In this document: positions 1-5,706 of the stretch, piece by piece
How the letters are laid out: every line of letters starts with the position of its first letter
Position numbering within the stretch: the first letter of the stretch is position 1
Assembly: GCA_023260815.1 (NCBI GenBank)
Contig: JALQUE010000361.1
Location: 1-6,361, forward strand
From: Roseovarius sp.
GTDB lineage: Bacteria; Pseudomonadota; Alphaproteobacteria; Rhodobacterales; Rhodobacteraceae
Direction: 5' to 3'
DNA length: 6,361 bases
Position numbers and translations under genes: made by a program
Notes under the pieces: model-generated
What the model saw: only the letters and a program-made list of their open reading frames with translations
Told to the model about the DNA's origin: nothing
The model's database searches: none

Positions 1-26
1 CGCAAAGACATGTCAGGACAAGACCC

Positions 27-647
27 ATGGCCGAAACCGAGCAGCCCCAGATCTATCTTATCACACCGCCCGAGATCGACCTGTCGGGATTTCCCGACAG
101 GCTGGCGGCGGTTCTGGACGCGCAGGACGTCGCCTGCGTGCGTCTGGCGCTGGCCACCCGCGACGAGGACCGGCTGGCGCGCGCCGCCGATGCCTGCCGC
201 GACGTGACCCATGCGCGCGACGTGGCGCTGGTGATCGACAGCCACATCATGCTGGTCGAGCGGCTGGGGCTGGACGGTGTACACCTGACCGACGGCGCAC
301 GCTCGGTGCGCAAGGCCCGCAAGGAGCTGGGCGCCGACGCCATCATCGGCGCGTTTTGCGGCACCTCGCGCCACGAAGGCATCTCGGCCGGCGAGTCGGG
401 CGCGGATTACATCAGTTTCGGCCCTGTCGGCGCCTCGGCGCTTGGTGACGGGTCGATGGCCGAGCTTGAGCTGTTCGACTGGTGGTCGCATATGATCGAA
501 CTGCCGGTGGTGGCCGAAGGCGCCCTCGATGCGCGCCTGATCGCCGATCTGGCCCCGGTCACGGATTTCTTCGGCATCGGCGATGAGATCTGGACCGCCG
601 AAGATCCCGCCGCCGCCCTGGCCGCCCTGATCGCGGCGATGGGCTGA
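27..647 (+). CDS. Thiamine phosphate synthase family protein (ThiE/TenI-like), divergent active site
   Basis: A 206-aa protein, normal length for a single-domain ThiE/TenI TIM barrel. Seen: an opening strand at residues 8-13 (QIYLIT), VALVIDSH (66-73), GLDGVHLTDG (81-90), DAIIGAFCGTSRHE (104-117), GADYISFGPV (125-134) and PVVAEGAL (160-167), in the order and spacing of ThiE strands. Family knowledge: ThiE joins HMP-pyrophosphate and thiazole phosphate into thiamine phosphate in the cytoplasm. Several expected contacts are absent: the QxRxK loop reads VRLAL (38-42), the ND pair reads ID (70-71), the PxxPTxTK loop reads PVGASALGD (133-141), and the AIGGI phosphate loop reads VAEGAL. The Asp of DGVHL is kept. 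It may be a paralogue with another substrate or a regulatory role. The ATG at 27 has AGGA at 15-18, 8 nt upstream. Only 26 bp precede it here, so an upstream partner or a TPP riboswitch cannot be judged. Fold assignment is firm; enzyme activity is not. Confidence 0.85.
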   Translation: MAETEQPQIYLITPPEIDLSGFPDRLAAVLDAQDVACVRLALATRDEDRLARAADACRDVTHARDVALVIDSHIMLVERLGLDGVHLTDGARSVRKARKELGADAIIGAFCGTSRHEGISAGESGADYISFGPVGASALGDGSMAELELFDWWSHMIELPVVAEGALDARLIADLAPVTDFFGIGDEIWTAEDPAAALAALIAAMG

Positions 648-755
648 GGTCAGGCCGATCCTGCCCCGGTTTGTGTACGGGATGGACACAACTTTCGGCA
701 TGACGCGCGGGTTTGGTCCCAAACGGGCGTCGGTTTCGTACAAATCGGACACATG
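648..755. repeat. Convergent intergenic gap with dyads and an imperfect direct repeat
   Basis: This 108-bp gap separates the converging ThiE-like and olsA genes. It holds a 6-bp dyad TTGTGT (671-676) / ACACAA (686-691) with a 9-nt loop, and a near-palindrome GTTTGG-TC-CCAAAC (711-724). There is also an imperfect direct repeat: 668-690 and 732-753 share GGTTT, GTAC and GGACACA in the same order, about 16 of 23 positions with one gap. Neither dyad is followed by a T-run, so a classical intrinsic terminator is not shown. It could be decayed regulatory DNA, a weak bidirectional terminator region, or a protein-binding pair. No gene is supported here. Confidence 0.4.
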
Positions 756-1598
756 TCAGCCGGGCGCGCGCCGATCCTCGGGCATCGCGCCGCGCACCAC
801 GGTCTCGACATGGGCGGCCAGCGCCTTGCGATCGGCGAAAGCGTCCACTTTCACGGGCGGGTGATAGACCACCATGACCCTGCCCTGACGCTTAGCAGCA
901 AGGGTTTTGAGCAGATGCGTGCCAAAATCCATATCGCCCCACCAGCCATAAAAGCGCGGGTCTTCGCCGGGCGGGGCGTGATAGATCAACGTGACGGGCT
1001 GAATATACAGATCGGCCACGATGTCCTTGCTGAAGAACGCCTGAAAAAGCGTTGATTTAAAAGGTAAAATGCGCATCCCGTCGGTTGATGTCCCTTCCGG
1101 GAAAAACAGCAGTTTATGCCCTGCCTGAAGGCGCGCTTCGAACATATCGCGTTGGGATTTGGCCTCGGACGGGGTGCGGTTGATGAACACCGTCCCGGTG
1201 ATCCGCGCCAGCGTCCCGATGCCCGGCCAGCCCGCGACTTCGGACTTGGAGACGAAATAGATCCTCTTGCGCGCGTTGAGTGCAAAAATATCCAACCATG
1301 ACGAATGGTTAGCGACAACCGCCCCGTGCCGGGTCATAGGGTCGCCGCGCGTGTCATGACGCAGCCCAAGGATCATCAAGGCCACCCGACAGACCCATTG
1401 GGTGATATGGGGCGTCCATGGCCGGCCCAACCCGAAGACCGGACGCTCCAGGCCCCGGACAAGCACCATCAGCACGACACCCGACACCAACACCACCGCC
1501 AACGCCCCGCCGCGCCCGATCACGCGCAGCCAGCCGCCGAGGCCGGGGGCGGCACCGTTGGGAGGGTCGCCACCATCGTCATTCCACGTGAACGTCAC
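756..1598 (-). CDS. olsA: Lysophospholipid/lyso-ornithine lipid O-acyltransferase OlsA (PlsC family)
   Basis: A 280-aa member of the PlsC/LPLAT family. It transfers an acyl chain from acyl-ACP to the hydroxyl of lyso-ornithine lipid, completing ornithine lipid at the inner membrane. In Rhodobacter capsulatus OlsA is also reported to act on lysophosphatidic acid. Seen: one hydrophobic segment at residues 31-50; the catalytic block NHSSWLD (97-103, His98 and Asp103 of HX4D); TGTVFINR (134-141); FFPEGTSTDG (165-174), the acceptor-phosphate block; and QPVTL (200-204). All four acyltransferase blocks are intact. The start is GTG at 1598, whose GTGA overlaps the olsB stop TGA. AGGG lies 7 nt upstream inside olsB, so coupled translation is likely. 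The OlsA assignment over a general PlsC rests on the adjacent olsB; the acyltransferase family itself is certain. Confidence 0.9.
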   Translation of the reverse strand: MTFTWNDDGGDPPNGAAPGLGGWLRVIGRGGALAVVLVSGVVLMVLVRGLERPVFGLGRPWTPHITQWVCRVALMILGLRHDTRGDPMTRHGAVVANHSSWLDIFALNARKRIYFVSKSEVAGWPGIGTLARITGTVFINRTPSEAKSQRDMFEARLQAGHKLLFFPEGTSTDGMRILPFKSTLFQAFFSKDIVADLYIQPVTLIYHAPPGEDPRFYGWWGDMDFGTHLLKTLAAKRQGRVMVVYHPPVKVDAFADRKALAAHVETVVRGAMPEDRRAPG

Positions 1599-2365
1599 CG
1601 CGTAACCCTATTGGTATAAATACCTTTGTTTCGATCACTCATTTTCCCGGCATCCATCACCAGACAGATATCCGTGGTGTTGAAACTGTGATCGACAAAG
1701 GCGCCTTCGCCAACATAGCCGCCCAATCTCAGATAAGCCTTGATCAGCGCAGGCACCTGCACCATCGCCGCCCGACGGTCCAGATCCGCCTCCGCGATCA
1801 TGTCCATTGTCTGGAAATGCGCCTCATACGCCCTGACCCGCAATCCTGCGGGGGCAAGATGCCGATGATGCAGCAAGGACAACGGCTGAGCCAACGCCTG
1901 CGGATCGGTGCCATGGAAACTGGCCACCCCGAAAAGGATCTCGATCTGATGGTCGGTGACATAATGTCCAAGACCGTTCCAGAGATGCAGCATGGCCGCC
2001 CCCCCGCGATAACCGGGATCAAGGCAGGAGCGCCCCAACTCCATCAAACGCCGCCCCGAGCGCCGCAACACCCCAAGATCATACTCGTCCTCGGAATAAA
2101 ACTGCCCCGCGCGATCCGCCTGATCATCGCGCAATAGACGGTAAACCCCTACGACGTCGCTATTTTTGGCATCGTCTATCAAGATGAGGTGATCAAAAAA
2201 AGGATCGAACCTATCCTGCTCCAGACCGGCCGCGTGATCCACCATCGGGCCGTCTCCGCCCAGCTCTTCGATGAACACACGGTATCTCAGGCGCTGCGCT
2301 GCACGCAGTTCCTCGTTGGTGGTCGCCAGCTTTACGCGAAACTGCGGGCCATTTTCCGAATCCAT
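1595..2365 (-). CDS. olsB: L-ornithine N(alpha)-acyltransferase OlsB
   Basis: A 256-aa protein of the OlsB / hemolysin-type GNAT family, usual length. It forms an amide between a 3-hydroxyacyl chain from acyl-ACP and the alpha-amino group of ornithine, giving lyso-ornithine lipid, the committed step of phosphorus-free ornithine lipid synthesis. Seen, in family order: RLRYRVFIEELGG (25-37), FFDHLIL (56-62), VVGVYRLLR (71-79), FYSEDEYDL (89-97), ELGRSCLDPGYR (109-120), LHLWNGLGHY (126-135), ILFGVASFHGTDP (143-155), and the C-terminal KAYLRLGGYVGEGAFVD (209-225) followed by NTTDICLVMD. It is the first gene of an olsB-olsA unit. The ATG at 2365 is preceded by GAGG only 3 nt upstream and by AGGA further out, so ribosome binding looks modest. 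A candidate promoter lies just upstream. Nothing appears truncated. Confidence 0.93.
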   Translation of the reverse strand: MDSENGPQFRVKLATTNEELRAAQRLRYRVFIEELGGDGPMVDHAAGLEQDRFDPFFDHLILIDDAKNSDVVGVYRLLRDDQADRAGQFYSEDEYDLGVLRRSGRRLMELGRSCLDPGYRGGAAMLHLWNGLGHYVTDHQIEILFGVASFHGTDPQALAQPLSLLHHRHLAPAGLRVRAYEAHFQTMDMIAEADLDRRAAMVQVPALIKAYLRLGGYVGEGAFVDHSFNTTDICLVMDAGKMSDRNKGIYTNRVTR

Positions 2366-2398
2366 CTGCCTCGGATCCTATCGCACGTGTTGAGAGGG

Positions 2399-2427
2399 GG
2401 TTTAGTGAAGCCATGGCGCGATGGCAA
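2399..2427 (-). promoter_or_regulatory. Candidate sigma-70-type promoter of olsBA
   Basis: Read on the minus strand, TTGCCA (2427-2422) matches the -35 consensus TTGACA at 5 of 6 positions. After a 17-bp spacer comes TAAACC (2404-2399), a poor -10 matching 3 of 6. Transcription would begin near 2392, leaving a leader of roughly 27 nt before the olsB ATG. The weak -10 is common in alphaproteobacteria, so this is a plausible inference and not a firm call. The alternative is readthrough from the upstream DUF3553 gene, since no terminator is visible between them. Confidence 0.35.
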
Positions 2428-2462
2428 CGCTCTGCATCGGAGGGATAAAGATCGCCGTGGCC

Positions 2463-2477
2463 TTAACGATTTGGTAA
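2463..2477. promoter_or_regulatory. CtrA-box-like motif upstream of olsB
   Basis: The plus strand reads TTAACGATTTGGTAA, that is TTAA-N7-GTAA, one mismatch from the full CtrA site TTAA-N7-TTAA. It lies just past the DUF3553 stop codon and about 36 bp upstream of the candidate olsB -35, in a GC-rich region where two TTAA-like halves at exact spacing are less expected. The site is further upstream than CtrA-activated promoters usually place it. Binding is inferred only. Confidence 0.3.
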
Positions 2478-2483
2478 TCCCCT

Positions 2484-2666
2484 TCAGTCTTCAATAACCA
2501 TCACCAGACCGATCCGGTTTCCATCAATCACCATCTTGCCAACCTCGCGAAAGTTCACAGTGATGCGCCCGCCGATATTGGACTGCACCTGCCCCACGCC
2601 CCAATCAGGCTGGTCTGGGTGCCGCACCAGCATCCCCGGTTCGAGTAGCGAATTGAAATCTGTCAT
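2484..2666 (-). CDS. DUF3553 domain-containing small protein
   Basis: A 60-aa acidic, soluble protein beginning MTDFNSLLEPGMLVRHP, with no signal peptide or membrane segment. Seen: GMLVRHPDQPDWGVGQVQS (11-29), then GGRITVNFREVGK (32-44) and a short end MVIDGNRIGLVMVIED. This matches the DUF3553 pattern (G..V.HP...DWG.GQVQS....TVNF...GK). The alternation of short strands and the HP..PDWGxGxV start resemble the small SH3/tudor-like barrels found at the C-termini of UvrD/PcrA helicases and in CarD-type proteins; that link is an inference. The frame stays open through the antisense of chpT, but only these 60 residues look like protein, and ATG 2666 has AAGG 9 nt upstream. It is divergent from chpT across 21 bp, so the two may share control. 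Function unknown. Confidence 0.85.
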   Translation of the reverse strand: MTDFNSLLEPGMLVRHPDQPDWGVGQVQSNIGGRITVNFREVGKMVIDGNRIGLVMVIED

Positions 2667-2681
2667 ATCTGTGCACCTTTT

Positions 2682-2690
2682 GGAGGGATG
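2682..2690 (+). promoter_or_regulatory. chpT Shine-Dalgarno directly abutting the start codon
   Basis: GGAGGG at 2682-2687 runs straight into ATG at 2688, with no spacer. This is a strong anti-16S match in a position that normally impairs initiation. No in-frame ATG, GTG or TTG exists between the upstream stop TAG (2646) and this ATG, and none occurs in the next 20 codons. The only other nearby candidate is a CTG at 2724. Either the ATG is used inefficiently or as a leaderless start, or a rare start is used. Confidence 0.5.
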
Positions 2691-3293
2691 ACCATACCCT
2701 ACACTACCCACAATATCGCCGCGCTGACAGCGTCCCGAATATGTCATGACCTGATCAGCCCGATCGGCGCTGTGGCCAATGGGTTGGAGCTGATCCAACT
2801 CGCGGGGAGCGCCGACGGACCTGAAATGACCCTGGTCCGCGACAGCGCCGCCCATGCGAATGCGCGTATACGGTTGTTTCGGCTCGCATTCGGCATCGCA
2901 TCGGACAACCAAATGGTCGCTGCCGCCGAGATAAATGACATCTTGGCCGCGATCTATGGCGGCACGCGTATCGCGGTTGCAACGACCCTGCAGACGGCGT
3001 TGCCCCGCGAAATGGCGCAGGCCGTGCTGTTGGCCGTGCTCTGCGCCGAGCATGCGCTTGGCGTCGGAGGGCAGATGCGTGTCCGCGAGAGCGGTCAGCA
3101 TTGGCATATCGAGGCTCTGAGCGGTCGTCTGCGCACTGACCCGGCTTTGTGGGGGCTTTTGACGAACCAACCCATATCCGCCGAAATCTCGCCGTCGGTG
3201 GTGCAATTCCTGTTGCTGCCCATGGTCCTGACCCATATGGGCAAGACATGCGCCTGTCGTTTGTCCGATGACAGCGCTAAAATCACCATTTAG
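2688..3293 (+). CDS. chpT: Histidine phosphotransferase ChpT
   Basis: A 201-aa protein of the ChpT (DUF2328/HPTransfase) family. ChpT takes phosphate from the hybrid kinase CckA and passes it to the response regulators CtrA and CpdR, controlling cell cycle, motility and, in Rhodobacterales, gene transfer agents. Seen: the phospho-acceptor helix ALTASRICHDLISPIGAVANGLEL (12-35) with His20; a second helix of the hairpin around residues 45-70 (MTLVRDSAAHANARIRLFRLAF); then a degenerate HATPase-like C-terminal half from about 76 to 193. That half lacks recognisable ATP-binding N and G boxes, as expected for a phosphotransferase that dimerises but does not bind ATP. No membrane segment, so cytoplasmic. 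The start choice is ATG 2688, the only standard start available, though its Shine-Dalgarno has zero spacing. The gene diverges from the DUF3553 gene and overlaps the end of proA by 3 bp. Confidence 0.9.
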   Translation: MTIPYTTHNIAALTASRICHDLISPIGAVANGLELIQLAGSADGPEMTLVRDSAAHANARIRLFRLAFGIASDNQMVAAAEINDILAAIYGGTRIAVATTLQTALPREMAQAVLLAVLCAEHALGVGGQMRVRESGQHWHIEALSGRLRTDPALWGLLTNQPISAEISPSVVQFLLLPMVLTHMGKTCACRLSDDSAKITI

Positions 3294-3296
3294 CGC
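3274..3296. terminator. Inverted repeat spanning both converging stop codons (possible bidirectional terminator)
   Basis: GCGCTAAA (3274-3281) and TTTAGCGC (3289-3296) form a perfect 8-bp stem around a 7-nt loop. The right arm contains the chpT stop TAG (3291-3293) and, on the other strand, the proA stop TAA (3292-3290). Being symmetric, it would fold in both transcripts and could end or protect both. No T-run follows on either strand, so it is not a textbook intrinsic terminator; it may be factor-assisted or only stabilise 3' ends. Confidence 0.5.
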
Positions 3297-4555
3297 CGTA
3301 TCGCACCGTCCCCTTCGACCAAGTATTTGAAACTGGTCAGTTGCGCCGCGCCCACCGGCCCGCGCGCATGCAGCTTACCGGTCGCGATACCGATCTCGGC
3401 GCCCATTCCGAACTCTCCGCCGTCGGCGAACTGGGTCGAGGCGTTACGCATGAGAATCGCACTGTCCAGACGGCTGAAGAACATCGCCGCGGCCTCATCG
3501 TTTTCGGTGATGATGCAATCGGTATGCTCTGACCCATAGCGCCGGATATGGGCAATCGCGCTTTGCGCGTCCTCCACCACTTTTGCCGCGATGATCGCAT
3601 CGAGGTATTCCCGGCCCCAATCCTCTTCGCTGGCGGCCTGCGTGCCCGCGATGGCCTGCAGCGTGGCATCAGCCCGGACCTCGACACCGGCATCCATCAG
3701 GGTGCGGATCACGCCCTGCCCGATCGTATCCACCACATCGCGGTGGATGAGCAGGCATTCGGCAGCGCCACAAATCCCGGTGCGGCGGGTCTTGGCATTC
3801 AGCACGACCCTAAGGGCTTTTTCCGGATCCGCGTCACGATCGATATAGATGTGAACAATCCCTTCAAGATGCGCAAAGACAGGCACCCGCGCTTCGCGTT
3901 GCACCAATCCCACAAGCCCCTTGCCACCGCGCGGCACGATCACGTCGATCGTCTCGACCATGGTCAGCATCTCCTGCACCGCAGCGCGATCCCGGGTGGG
4001 CACAAGCTGAATGGCATCCTCGGGCAATCCTGCCGCCGTCAGCCCCTCCACGAGGCAGGCGTGGATCGCGCCTGATGAGTGGAAGCTTTCGGACCCCCCC
4101 CGCAAGATCACCGCATTGCCCGATTTCAGGCACAGCGCCCCGGCGTCCGCCGTCACATTGGGCCGGCTTTCATAGATCACGCCGATGACGCCAAGCGGGG
4201 TTCGAACGCGGCGGATATGAATGCCCGACGCCATGTCCCACTCGGCCAGCACCTCGCCCACAGGATCATCCTGCGCTGCCACGGCGCGCAGCCCCTCGAC
4301 GATCCCCTTGATGCGATCCTCCGATAGCAGCAGCCGATCCATCATCGCATCGGACAGCCCCTTTTCGCGGCCAAAGTCCATATCCTTGGCATTGGCCGCG
4401 ATGATCTCGTCGCGCCGCTTCCAGACGGCATCCGCCGCCGCCTCAAGTGCGCGGCGCTTGGCGTCGGCGCTGGCGACCGACAACTCGACCGCCGCCGCCC
4501 TCGCGCGTTGGCCGATATCGGCCATCATCTGGGGGATGTCGCCATGATCTTTCAT
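3290..4555 (-). CDS. proA: Glutamate-5-semialdehyde dehydrogenase (gamma-glutamyl phosphate reductase) ProA
   Basis: A 421-aa enzyme, full family length, of the aldehyde dehydrogenase superfamily. It reduces gamma-glutamyl phosphate with NADPH to glutamate-5-semialdehyde, which cyclises to pyrroline-5-carboxylate: the second step of proline synthesis in the cytoplasm. Seen: the cofactor-side block RTPLGVIGVIYESRPNVTADAGALCLKSGNAVILRGG (118-154); IDVIVPRGGKGLV (203-215); the catalytic loop NAKTRRTGICGAAECLL (253-269) with probable nucleophile Cys262; and the C-terminal DGGEFGMGAEIGIATGKLHARGPVGAAQLTSFKYLVEGDG (378-417). Nothing is missing. ATG 4555 has AAGGA 7 nt upstream, within the loop of a small hairpin. 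It is the last gene of obgE-proB-proA, 44 bp after proB, and converges on chpT with overlapping stops. Confidence 0.97.
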   Translation of the reverse strand: MKDHGDIPQMMADIGQRARAAAVELSVASADAKRRALEAAADAVWKRRDEIIAANAKDMDFGREKGLSDAMMDRLLLSEDRIKGIVEGLRAVAAQDDPVGEVLAEWDMASGIHIRRVRTPLGVIGVIYESRPNVTADAGALCLKSGNAVILRGGSESFHSSGAIHACLVEGLTAAGLPEDAIQLVPTRDRAAVQEMLTMVETIDVIVPRGGKGLVGLVQREARVPVFAHLEGIVHIYIDRDADPEKALRVVLNAKTRRTGICGAAECLLIHRDVVDTIGQGVIRTLMDAGVEVRADATLQAIAGTQAASEEDWGREYLDAIIAAKVVEDAQSAIAHIRRYGSEHTDCIITENDEAAAMFFSRLDSAILMRNASTQFADGGEFGMGAEIGIATGKLHARGPVGAAQLTSFKYLVEGDGAIRR

Positions 4556-4571
4556 CCGAATGTCCTTTCGG
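4556..4571 (-). promoter_or_regulatory. Hairpin presenting the proA ribosome binding site
   Basis: On the minus strand CCGAA (4571-4567) and TTCGG (4560-4556) can pair around the six-base loop AGGACA (4566-4561). The loop contains the proA Shine-Dalgarno core AGGA, and the stem ends immediately before the ATG. The stem is short (5 bp, three of them G-C), so it may present the site or weakly tune initiation relative to proB. That it forms in vivo is inference. Confidence 0.35.
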
Positions 4572-4599
4572 TTTGCGCAGAGATTACCATGGGTGTGGC

Positions 4600-5706
4600 T
4601 TAGAACGCCATATCGTCGCGATGGATCAGCGGCCCGCGTGCAGGATATCCCAGCACCTGCTCCACCTGATCCGAGCGCAGTCCGCGAATTTTCGCAGCGT
4701 CCTGCGCATCATAGCGGGTCAGTCCCTGACCCAGCCTGTGTCCCGCCTCATCGGCAATTTCCAACGGATCACCACGCCCGAACGCACCTTCGATCCCGAC
4801 CACACCTGCAACCAGCAGGCTGCTGCCGCGCCGCAAGGCCCCGGCGGCCCCCTGATCGACGACAACGCGCCCCTTGGGCTTCATCGCGCCGATCCAGGCC
4901 TTGCGCTTTTGCTGTGGATCACCTTGCGCGGTGAACCACGTCGCGGCAGCGCCCTCTTCGAGCGCGCGAATGGGATAAAGCACCGAGCCTTCGGTGATCG
5001 CCATGTCGCATCCCGCCGCCGTTGCCGTCTTGGCCGCCATCAGCTTGGTTTTCATACCGCCTTTTGACAGGCCGGACCCGGCATCGCCTGCCATCGCCTC
5101 GATCTCGGGGGTGATCTGCGCGATCACGTCAAACCGTTTGGCCGCCGGATCGAGCGAGGGGTTGGCGGAATAGAACCCATCGACATCCGACAAAAGGATC
5201 AACTGATCCGCACCCGCCGTCACCGCGATTTGCGCCGCCATCCGGTCATTGTCGCCATAGCGGATTTCATCGGTGGCCACGGTGTCGTTCTCGTTGACGA
5301 TGGGCACAGCCCCCAACATCAACAATTGCTCCAACGTCGCGCGGGAATTGAGATATCGGCGCCGATCCGCGCTATCCTCCAGCGTGACCAGAACCTGCGC
5401 CGCGCGAATGTCATGCTGGTTGAGCGCTTCCGCATAGGCGCGGGCCAGTTCGATCTGGCCCACCGCCGCGGCAGCCTGGCTTTGTTCCAACGACAATTCG
5501 GTCGCCGGCAATCCAAGCGCCCCCCGCCCCAAGGCGATGGAACCCGAAGACACCAGGATCACATCCGTACCGCGGGCGCGAATGCGGGCCACATCCTCGG
5601 TCAACGCCCGCAGCCATTCGGCGCGCAAGCGTCCCGTCTGTCGATCCACCAGCAGCGCCGAACCGATCTTGACGACAAGGCGCTTTGCATCTTTTACGGC
5701 TGCCAC
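4600..5706 (-). CDS. proB: Glutamate 5-kinase ProB with PUA domain
   Basis: A 368-aa protein of the long, two-domain type. It phosphorylates the gamma-carboxyl of glutamate with ATP, the first and normally proline-inhibited step of proline synthesis; the labile product is handed to ProA. Seen: the amino-acid-kinase domain from residue 8, with RLVVKIGSALLV (9-20, phosphate-binding Lys), VSSGSIALGRG (52-62), NENDTVATDEIRYGDND (138-154, glutamate site), LLSDVDGFYSANP (171-183) and SKGGMKTKLMAAKTA (214-228, nucleotide side). A PUA domain follows at about 277-355 (KGRVVVDQGAAGALRRGSSLLVAGV onward). The start is GTG at 5706; an in-frame stop lies just upstream (5718-5716), and the start overlaps the end of obgE by 13 nt, suggesting coupled translation. 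GGA lies 6 nt upstream. The proA start follows 44 bp downstream. Confidence 0.97.
   Translation of the reverse strand: MAAVKDAKRLVVKIGSALLVDRQTGRLRAEWLRALTEDVARIRARGTDVILVSSGSIALGRGALGLPATELSLEQSQAAAAVGQIELARAYAEALNQHDIRAAQVLVTLEDSADRRRYLNSRATLEQLLMLGAVPIVNENDTVATDEIRYGDNDRMAAQIAVTAGADQLILLSDVDGFYSANPSLDPAAKRFDVIAQITPEIEAMAGDAGSGLSKGGMKTKLMAAKTATAAGCDMAITEGSVLYPIRALEEGAAATWFTAQGDPQQKRKAWIGAMKPKGRVVVDQGAAGALRRGSSLLVAGVVGIEGAFGRGDPLEIADEAGHRLGQGLTRYDAQDAAKIRGLRSDQVEQVLGYPARGPLIHRDDMAF

Noticed and set aside
1..26. A TPP riboswitch or preceding gene end before the ThiE-like gene.
   Set aside because: Only 26 bp are present, without a stop codon or recognisable structure, so nothing can be supported.
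753..1055. Plus-strand frames opposite olsA as possible small genes.
   Set aside because: They lie within the antisense of an intact acyltransferase with all four motifs and show no recognisable protein features.
2484..3236. A 250-codon minus-strand frame that would fuse 190 residues to the N-terminus of the DUF3553 protein.
   Set aside because: The extra part is the antisense of chpT and shows no protein-like pattern. The DUF3553 family starts at the ATG at 2666 with its own ribosome binding site, and chpT matches a known family on the plus strand.
3548..4075. A 175-codon plus-strand frame opposite proA.
   Set aside because: It is a shadow of a GC-rich gene: composition is skewed, no family is recognisable, and proA is intact on the other strand.
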